From positions 434,001-498,000 of the forward strand of contig NZ_NSLC01000001.1 in the NCBI RefSeq assembly GCF_020144925.1: DNA of 64,000 bases. Direction: 5' to 3'. This DNA comes from Afifella sp. IM 167. Its GTDB lineage: Bacteria > Pseudomonadota > Alphaproteobacteria > Rhizobiales > Afifellaceae. A program made the position numbers and the translations under genes. The notes under the pieces are model-generated. The model worked only from the letters and a program-made list of their open reading frames with translations, was not told where the DNA came from and did no database searches. Of the stretch, positions 58,736-64,000 are shown one piece after another. Each line of letters opens with the position of its first letter. Position 1 is the first letter of the stretch.

Positions 58736-59596
58736 GTGCTCACAATCCTTTTCGACGGCTTCGCCTACGGGATGCTTCTCTTCATCCTGGCCTGCGGGCT
58801 CGCCGTCACCCTCGGGCTGATGAACTTCATCAACCTTGCCCATGGCGCCTTCGCCATGGCCGGGGGCTATCTGACCGTCGTGCTGATGAACCGCTACGGC
58901 GTCTCTTTCTACCTCTGCCTGCCGGCCGCCTTCCTCGTCACGGCGCTTGCCGGCGCGGTGCTGGAGCGGACGCTCTACGTCCATCTCTACGACCGCAACC
59001 ACCTCGATCAGGTGCTGTTTTCCATCGGCCTCGTCTTCATGGCGGTGGCGGCGATCGATTTCGTCGCCGGCTCGCAGCAGCAGATCATCCAGCTTCCCGC
59101 CTCGCTCCGCGGCCGCTTCGAATTCTTCGGCGTGAGCGTCGGCGTCTACCGCCTCTTCATCATCGTCATCTGCGGGCTGCTCACGCTGGCGCTGCAACTG
59201 GTCTCCTCCAGAACGCGCTTCGGCAGCCAGCTGAGGGCCGCCGTCGACGACCCGTCCGTGGCGCGCGGGCTCGGAATCCGCGTCAGCGCCATCTTCGCCG
59301 TCACCTTCGCCGTCGGCTCCGGCCTTGCCGGCCTCGGCGGCGCGCTGGGCGCGGAGATCCTCGGCCTCGATCCGACCTTTCCGCTGAAGTTCATGATCTA
59401 CTTCCTGATCGTCGTCGCCGTCGGCGGAACGACGACGATCACCGGCCCCTTCATCGCCTCCATCATCCTCGGCGTCGCGGACGTTGCCGGCAAATACTAC
59501 CTCCCCGATTTCGGGGCCTTCGTCATCTACACGCTGATGGTGGCGATCCTGATCGTGCGGCCGGAAGGCCTTTTTGCCCGCTCGGCGGCCAGATGA
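58736..59596 (+). CDS. LivH-type ABC transporter permease
   Basis: 286-residue inner-membrane permease with about eight helices. It has GLAVTLGLMNFINLAHGAFAMAGGYL, the typical LivH start, and SQLRAAVDDPSVARGLGIRVSAIFAVTFAVGSGLAGLGGAL, the cytoplasmic loop that contacts the ATPases. The start is GTG at 58736 with GAGGCAGG upstream. Its stop overlaps the LivM-type ATG (ATGA). Confidence 0.93.
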   Translation: MLTILFDGFAYGMLLFILACGLAVTLGLMNFINLAHGAFAMAGGYLTVVLMNRYGVSFYLCLPAAFLVTALAGAVLERTLYVHLYDRNHLDQVLFSIGLVFMAVAAIDFVAGSQQQIIQLPASLRGRFEFFGVSVGVYRLFIIVICGLLTLALQLVSSRTRFGSQLRAAVDDPSVARGLGIRVSAIFAVTFAVGSGLAGLGGALGAEILGLDPTFPLKFMIYFLIVVAVGGTTTITGPFIASIILGVADVAGKYYLPDFGAFVIYTLMVAILIVRPEGLFARSAAR

Positions 59597-60642
59597 GCGG
59601 AGAGGCAAAGCCCTCGACGCTGGAAGCGGCGCGCGCCAGTCTCATGCGCTCCGCCGCGCTGAAGCCCTTCGAATACCTCGTCTGGCTTCCCCTGCCCCTT
59701 CTGATCTTCCTGTTTCCCTCCAAAGCCTTCCTCCTCAACGAGATCGCCATCCTCGCCCTCTTCGCGGTCTCGCTCGATCTCATTTTGGGCTTTGCCGGCA
59801 TCGTCTCGCTCGGCCATGCCGCCTTCTTCGGGGCCGGCGCCTATACGGCCGGCATCCTCGCCGCCAACGGCTTCGGGGCGCCGCTCCTCGGCCTTGCGGC
59901 CGGCGGCGCGGCCGCTGCCTTGCTCGGTTTCGCCACGAGCTTCTTCATCCTGCGCGGCTCCGACCTTACCCGCCTGATGATCACCCTCGGCCTGCAGCTC
60001 ATTCTGCTGGAGCTCGCCAACCGCTTTTCCGGCCTCACCGGCGGCACGGACGGCCTCTACGGCATGACGGTCGATCCGATAGCCGGCCTCTTTTCCTTCG
60101 ATCTCACCGGCCAGACCGCCTGGTTCTATTCGCTGACGGTGCTTTTCGCCGCCTTCCTCTTTGCCCGGCGCCTCGTGCATTCGCCTTTCGGCAGATCGCT
60201 GAAGGCGGTGAAGGGCAATCGCCGCCGCGCCGCCTTCCTCGGCATCGACACCAACCGGCGCCTCGTCGCCATCTATACGGTCTCGGCCGGCCTAGCGGGC
60301 CTTGCGGGCGTGCTGCTTGCCCAGACGACGCAATTCGTCTCCCTCGACGTTCTCGATTTCCACCGCTCCGCCGAGGTTCTCCTCGTCCTCGTCATCGGCG
60401 GCACCGGCTATCTCTATGGGGGCATTTTCGGCGCGGTGATCTTCAAGCTCATGCAGGACTGGCTTTCCGGCATGACGCCGCAATACTGGCAGTTCTGGAT
60501 CGGCCTTCTGCTCGTTGCCATCGTCCTCGTCGGCCGCGAGCGCATGACCGGCGGGCTCGGCCGGCTCGCCGCCTTCCTGCCCGGCCGCCCGGCAAGGCGC
60601 GCCGCAAAGGCGCCCGCCGCCGGCGGGGAGGACGCGCCATGA
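59593..60642 (+). CDS. LivM-type ABC transporter permease
   Basis: 349-residue permease: LDLILGFAGIVSLGHAAFFGAGAYTAGILA, DLTRLMITLGLQLILLELANRFSGLTGGTDGL and RSLKAVKGNRRRAAFLGIDTNRRLVAIYTVSAGLAGLAG are family marks. The C-terminal tail is basic and Ala/Pro-rich. It overlaps the LivH-type gene upstream and the LivG-type gene downstream (ATGA each), so all subunits are coupled. Confidence 0.93.
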   Translation: MSGEAKPSTLEAARASLMRSAALKPFEYLVWLPLPLLIFLFPSKAFLLNEIAILALFAVSLDLILGFAGIVSLGHAAFFGAGAYTAGILAANGFGAPLLGLAAGGAAAALLGFATSFFILRGSDLTRLMITLGLQLILLELANRFSGLTGGTDGLYGMTVDPIAGLFSFDLTGQTAWFYSLTVLFAAFLFARRLVHSPFGRSLKAVKGNRRRAAFLGIDTNRRLVAIYTVSAGLAGLAGVLLAQTTQFVSLDVLDFHRSAEVLLVLVIGGTGYLYGGIFGAVIFKLMQDWLSGMTPQYWQFWIGLLLVAIVLVGRERMTGGLGRLAAFLPGRPARRAAKAPAAGGEDAP

Positions 60643-61391
60643 CGCCGGTGCTCGAAACGATCGATCTGTCGCGCCGCTTCGGCGGCCTGACGGCAACCGA
60701 CCATGTGAGCTTTTCCCTGGAGCGCGGGGCACGCCATGCCCTGATCGGCCCGAACGGCGCCGGCAAGACGACCTTCATCAACCTCCTGACGGGCGCGCTC
60801 CGCCCGAGCGGCGGGCAGATCCGCCTTGCCGGCGAGGACGTCACCCGCCTCGCCCCCGACCGGCGGGTGAAGCGCGGCCTCTCGCGCACCTTCCAGATCA
60901 ACCAGCTTTTTCCCGAAATGACGCCGCTGCAGGCGCTGGCGCTCGCCGCCGCCGAGGCGCGGGGTACGGGCGCGGCCTGGTTCTCCTCCATCGCCGCCGA
61001 CGAGCCGGCGCTCGCCCGCGCGGCCGAGCTTCTCGACCGTTTCGGCCTTGCCGAGTTCATGGACGAACCCACCTCGCGCCTGCCCTATGGCCGCCAGCGG
61101 CTCCTGGAGATCGCCCTCTCCCTCGCCGGCCATCCGGAGGTGCTGCTGCTCGACGAGCCTGCGGCGGGCGTTCCGGAGGAGGAGCGGGCCGACATCCTCA
61201 AGATCGTCGCGGCCCTCCCCGAAGAGGTGACGATCCTTCTGATCGAGCACGACATGGACCTCGTCTTTTCCTTCGCCGAAAGGATCACGGTGATGGTCAA
61301 CGGGGCGATCTTCGCCGCCGGCACGCCGGCCGAGATCGAGGCCGACAGGCGGGTGCGAGAGGTCTATCTCGGCGAGGGCGGCGATGAGTGA
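60639..61391 (+). CDS. LivG-type ABC transporter ATPase
   Basis: 250 residues with Walker A GPNGAGKTTFINLLTG, Q-loop in FQINQLFPEMT and Walker B EVLLLDEPAAGVPEEE with the H-loop in LLIEHDMDLV. The signature reads SRLPYGRQRLLEIALSLA, so the usual LSGG is replaced by L-P-Y-G, as is common in this LivG-like group. GGGGAGG lies before the ATG. Overlaps both neighbours. Confidence 0.93.
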   Translation: MTPVLETIDLSRRFGGLTATDHVSFSLERGARHALIGPNGAGKTTFINLLTGALRPSGGQIRLAGEDVTRLAPDRRVKRGLSRTFQINQLFPEMTPLQALALAAAEARGTGAAWFSSIAADEPALARAAELLDRFGLAEFMDEPTSRLPYGRQRLLEIALSLAGHPEVLLLDEPAAGVPEEERADILKIVAALPEEVTILLIEHDMDLVFSFAERITVMVNGAIFAAGTPAEIEADRRVREVYLGEGGDE

Positions 61392-62142
61392 GCTTCTCTC
61401 TGTCTCCGATCTTTCCGCCGGCTACGGCAACGCCGTCGTCCTCTCCGGCGTCGAATTCTCCCTCATCGAGGGCGGCTCGCTCGCCCTGCTCGGCCGCAAC
61501 GGCGTCGGCAAGACGACCCTGATCAACACCCTCGTCGGCCTCACCACCATGAAGGCCGGGACGATCCGTCTGGCCAGCGAGGACATTACCGGCAAATCGC
61601 CCGAGGCACGTGCTGCCGCCGGCATCGGCTGGGTGCCGCAGGAGCGCAACATCTTCGTCTCGCTGACGGTGGAGGAAAACCTCACCGCCATCGCCCGCCC
61701 AGGCCCGTGGGACGTGAAGCGCATCTACGCGCTCTTCCCGCGCCTCAAGGAGCGGCGCCGCAACCTCGGCAGCCAACTCTCCGGCGGCGAGCAGCAGATG
61801 CTGGCGGTCGGCCGCGCCCTCGCCCTCAATCCGAAGCTCATCCTCCTCGACGAACCGCTGGAGGGGCTGGCGCCGGTGATCGTCGACGAACTGCTGGCCG
61901 CCTTGCGCCGGATCATCGCCGAGGAAGGCCTTTCGGCGATCATCGTGGAGCAGAAGGCGCGAAAGATCCTTCCCTTCACGCACGAGGCGTTGATCATGGC
62001 GCGCGGCGCCATCGTGCACCGGGCGATGAGCGCCGATCTCCTCGCCGATGCCGATGCGCTGCACGCCCATCTCGGCGTTGCGGAAAGGCGTATGCGGCAG
62101 GACGCCGCACATTCCGCCTCCGCCACCGAGGATAGGATTTGA
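61384..62142 (+). CDS. LivF-type ABC transporter ATPase
   Basis: 252 residues with Walker A LLGRNGVGKTTLINTLVG, WVPQERNIFVSLTVEENL, signature QLSGGEQQMLAVGRAL and Walker B KLILLDEPLEGLAPVIV. Its ATG overlaps the LivG-type stop by 8 bases (ATGAGTGA). Its stop is 20 bases before the pcaH start, which ties the transporter to protocatechuate cleavage. Confidence 0.93.
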   Translation: MSELLSVSDLSAGYGNAVVLSGVEFSLIEGGSLALLGRNGVGKTTLINTLVGLTTMKAGTIRLASEDITGKSPEARAAAGIGWVPQERNIFVSLTVEENLTAIARPGPWDVKRIYALFPRLKERRRNLGSQLSGGEQQMLAVGRALALNPKLILLDEPLEGLAPVIVDELLAALRRIIAEEGLSAIIVEQKARKILPFTHEALIMARGAIVHRAMSADLLADADALHAHLGVAERRMRQDAAHSASATEDRI

Positions 62143-62162
62143 ACAACTCGAAGGTGATGCCG

Positions 62163-62870
62163 ATGACCGATCAAGCCACCACCCGCGACTGGCAGAGCCA
62201 CCCGCCCTACCTCTACCCGGAATATCGCTCGACGCCGCTGCGCGCGCCGACGCGCCCGCTCATCCCGATCCGCCATCGCCTCTCGGAAACGACCGGCCCG
62301 GTCTACGGCCACGAGGCGGTCGGCCCGCTCGATGCGGACCTCACGAAAAACGCGCGCCGCAATGGCGAGCCGCTCGGCGAGCGCATTGTCGTCACCGGCC
62401 GCCTTCTCGACGAGGAAGGCAGACCGCTGCGCAATACGCTGGTCGAGGTCTGGCAGGCCAATGCCGCCGGCCGCTATGTCCATCTCGTCGACCAGCACGA
62501 TGCGCCGCTCGATCCGAACTTTCTCGGCGCGGGCCGCTGCGTCACCGACGAAGAGGGCCGCTACCGCTTCTATACGATCAAGCCCGGCGCCTATCCCTGG
62601 GGCAACCACCCGAACGCCTGGCGTCCGCTGCACATCCATTTTTCGCTGCTGGGCCCGACGATCGCCTCGCGCCTCGTCACGCAGATGTATTTTCCGGGCG
62701 ATCCGCTCCTCGATTTCGATCCGATCTACCAGGGCACGCCGGAAAATGCCCGCGAGCGGCTCATCTCCCGCTTCGAGCTCGGCGTGACGGAACCGGATTT
62801 CGCCCTCGGCTACGTTTTCGACATCGTGCTGCGCGGCCGCGGCGAGACGCCCTTCGAGAACCGCAGCTGA
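62163..62870 (+). CDS. pcaH: Protocatechuate 3,4-dioxygenase beta subunit
   Basis: 235 residues of the non-heme Fe(III) intradiol dioxygenase family. The iron ligands are visible: a Tyr in NAAGRYVHLVDQH, then Tyr and two His in GAYPWGNHPNAWRPLHIHFSLLG. Also TLVEVWQANAAG and the end FEN. The beta subunit carries the metal and opens protocatechuate to 3-carboxy-cis,cis-muconate. The ATG at 62163 has AAGGTG at proper spacing; ATG 62157 and upstream TTG are in frame. pcaG follows after 10 bases. Confidence 0.96.
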   Translation: MTDQATTRDWQSHPPYLYPEYRSTPLRAPTRPLIPIRHRLSETTGPVYGHEAVGPLDADLTKNARRNGEPLGERIVVTGRLLDEEGRPLRNTLVEVWQANAAGRYVHLVDQHDAPLDPNFLGAGRCVTDEEGRYRFYTIKPGAYPWGNHPNAWRPLHIHFSLLGPTIASRLVTQMYFPGDPLLDFDPIYQGTPENARERLISRFELGVTEPDFALGYVFDIVLRGRGETPFENRS

Positions 62871-62880
62871 GGGACACACG

Positions 62881-63486
62881 ATGAGCGAGCTTCTAAAGCA
62901 GACCCCGTCGCAGACCGTCGGCCCCTATTTCGCCTACGGCCTGACCGCCGAGCAGTACCGCTACCCCTTCACCCAGATCGCCTCCGGCAAGGTCGCCGAC
63001 GATACCGTGCCCGGCACGCATATCCGCATCGTCGGGCGCATCTTCGACGGCGAGGGCAAGCCGGTCCCGGACGCCATGGTGGAGATCTGGCAGGCTGACG
63101 GCGAAGGCCGCTACGCCCATCCCGCCGATAGCTCGGAAGGGGCCCGCGGCTCCAACACCGGCTTCAAGGGCTTCGGCCGGCAGGGCACGGGCGTCGATCC
63201 CGAAAACCGCTTCCACTTCGAGACGGTGAAGCCGGGATCCGTCGGCGAGGGCGAGGCGCCCCATATCACCGTCATCGTCTTCATGCGCGGCCTCCTCACG
63301 CACGCCTATACGCGCATCTATTTCGCCGACGAGGCGGAGAGGAACGCCGCCGATCCGGTCCTTCAAAGCGTGCCGGAAGAGCGCCGCGCGACGCTTCTCG
63401 CCGAGCCCGATCCGGACACTCACGGCCTCTACCGCTTCGACATCCACATGCAGGGCGAGAAGGAAACCGTCTTCTTCAACGTCTAG
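62881..63486 (+). CDS. pcaG: Protocatechuate 3,4-dioxygenase alpha subunit
   Basis: 201 residues with the alpha-subunit pattern: TPSQTVGPYFAYGL, DAMVEIWQADGEGRYAHPAD, FGRQGTGVDPENRFHFETVKPG, APHITVIVFMRGLLTHAYTRIYF and the closing DIHMQGEKETVFFNV. The alpha subunit lacks a full iron site and completes the active-site pocket with PcaH. A strong terminator follows. pcaB, pcaC and pcaD are not adjacent, so later steps are encoded elsewhere. Confidence 0.96.
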   Translation: MSELLKQTPSQTVGPYFAYGLTAEQYRYPFTQIASGKVADDTVPGTHIRIVGRIFDGEGKPVPDAMVEIWQADGEGRYAHPADSSEGARGSNTGFKGFGRQGTGVDPENRFHFETVKPGSVGEGEAPHITVIVFMRGLLTHAYTRIYFADEAERNAADPVLQSVPEERRATLLAEPDPDTHGLYRFDIHMQGEKETVFFNV

Positions 63487-63512
63487 AGCCGCTTCCCGGC
63501 AAGCCCCGACAG

Positions 63513-63535
63513 AAAGGCCCCGACAGGGGCCTTTT
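63513..63535 (+). terminator. Rho-independent terminator after pcaG
   Basis: AAAGGCCCC-GACA-GGGGCCTTTT: a perfect stem with a T-run, 27 bases past the pcaG stop. It closes the transporter-pcaHG run. Confidence 0.88.
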
Positions 63536-63627
63536 CGCTGCCGGTTCCGAACGGATCTCCGCCTGTGTCGAAGAGCCCTCGTCTCGCTTGTTGCGCAAGG
63601 CATCGGCCGGCAATAGGAAAGGGCGCC

Positions 63628-64000
63628 ATGTCAGACGAGACCCACATCATCATCGGCACCGGGCATGCTGGCGTTCAGCTCGCCGCCTCGCTGCGCGAGC
63701 AAGGCTTCGACGGGCGCATCGTCCTCGTCGGCGAGGAACCGGACCTTCCCTATCAGCGTCCGCCGCTTTCCAAGGGTTACCTGACCGGCGCCGTCACCGC
63801 CGAGGGCCTCCTCCTGCGCGGCGTCAAGTTCTACGACGACCGCGACATCGAGCTTCTTCTCGGCGAGCCGGTAACGGCGATCGACCGGGCCGCAAAGGAA
63901 ATCGAGCTGCGATCGGGTCGCCGCCTCACCTACGACCACCTGACCCTGGCGCTCGGCGTGCGCAATCGGCCCCTGCCGGTGCCCGGCAGCGAGCTCGACG
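63628..64000 (+). CDS. FAD-dependent ferredoxin reductase-like protein (cut by window edge)
   Basis: The first 124 codons of a gene that runs past the right edge. It starts MSDETHIIIGTGHAGVQLAASLRE (FAD dinucleotide-binding G-x-G-x-x-G), then LVGEEPDLPYQRPPLSKGYLTG, typical of reductases for Rieske or P450 oxygenase systems (rhodocoxin/putidaredoxin reductase group). AGGAAAGGG lies before the ATG. It follows a terminator, so it is a separate unit; with pcaHG next door it may serve an aromatic oxygenase, which is inference. Confidence 0.88.
   Translation, partial: MSDETHIIIGTGHAGVQLAASLREQGFDGRIVLVGEEPDLPYQRPPLSKGYLTGAVTAEGLLLRGVKFYDDRDIELLLGEPVTAIDRAAKEIELRSGRRLTYDHLTLALGVRNRPLPVPGSELD

Overview
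The window is high-GC, densely packed DNA from an alphaproteobacterium, most likely of the Hyphomicrobiales (Rhizobiales). The evidence is a ccoNOQP-ccoGHIS (fixNOQP-fixGHIS) locus with an Fnr/FixK-type regulator, the CtrA-SciP-ChpT cell-cycle proteins with an EipA (DUF1134) gene, the NAGGN osmolyte genes, and promoters of the EcfG (general stress sigma) type. No species is named because nothing here is species-diagnostic. I found no insertion sequence, prophage, CRISPR array, rRNA or replication origin.

Layout. 1-5.8 kb: methylthioadenosine salvage (class II aldolase cut by the left edge, mtnA, mtnK) with a PIN-type toxin-antitoxin pair between mtnA and mtnK, then an LssY_C membrane protein and a glutathione S-transferase. 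5.9-17.5 kb: the micro-oxic block, with a small 4-TM protein overlapping ccoS, ccoSIHG, ccoPQON, a hemerythrin-like protein, an Fnr-type regulator and a universal stress protein. Three TTGA(C/T)-N4-ATCAA boxes sit in its intergenic regions. 17.5-20.2 kb: a copper ATPase with an unusual N-terminus and a MerR-type promoter. 20.3-25.1 kb: the asnO-ngg-M42 peptidase operon for N-acetylglutaminylglutamine amide. 25.3-27.7 kb: D-tartrate dehydratase and a periplasmic PQQ sugar dehydrogenase. 27.7-30.5 kb: a single-domain response regulator with its own EcfG-type promoter and an HWE kinase. 30.7-37 kb: three regulators (Crp/Fnr, MarR, Rrf2) and an RND efflux pump. 37-42 kb: a hybrid kinase, a DUF1289 protein, Dps, an unknown protein and a PilZ protein. 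42.2-47.3 kb: a cluster of two ATP-grasp-type proteins, a CocE/NonD hydrolase and a 2-hydroxyacid dehydrogenase. 47.3-49.5 kb: a YqjD/holin-like membrane pair with an EcfG-type promoter, and mnmA. 49.5-56 kb: sciP, a class IV aminotransferase, an odd tRNA-Cys-like gene, a sulfotransferase-like gene, a FliJ-like gene, ctrA, chpT, eipA and a coiled-coil membrane protein. 56.2-64 kb: a MetE-like protein, a complete Liv-type ABC transporter, pcaHG and a truncated FAD reductase.

How the parts fit. The cbb3 oxidase, its copper and assembly proteins, the hemerythrin-like protein, the regulator and the stress protein look like one oxygen-responsive regulon read from local Fnr/FixK boxes. The cell-cycle block joins CtrA with the protein expected to feed it phosphate (ChpT), the protein expected to restrain its activity (SciP) and a likely envelope target (EipA), with CtrA and CcrM site matches at the promoters. 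The Liv transporter and pcaHG overlap or nearly abut, which suggests uptake and ring cleavage of an aromatic acid. Sites and starts were read by eye; no database search or folding program was run.
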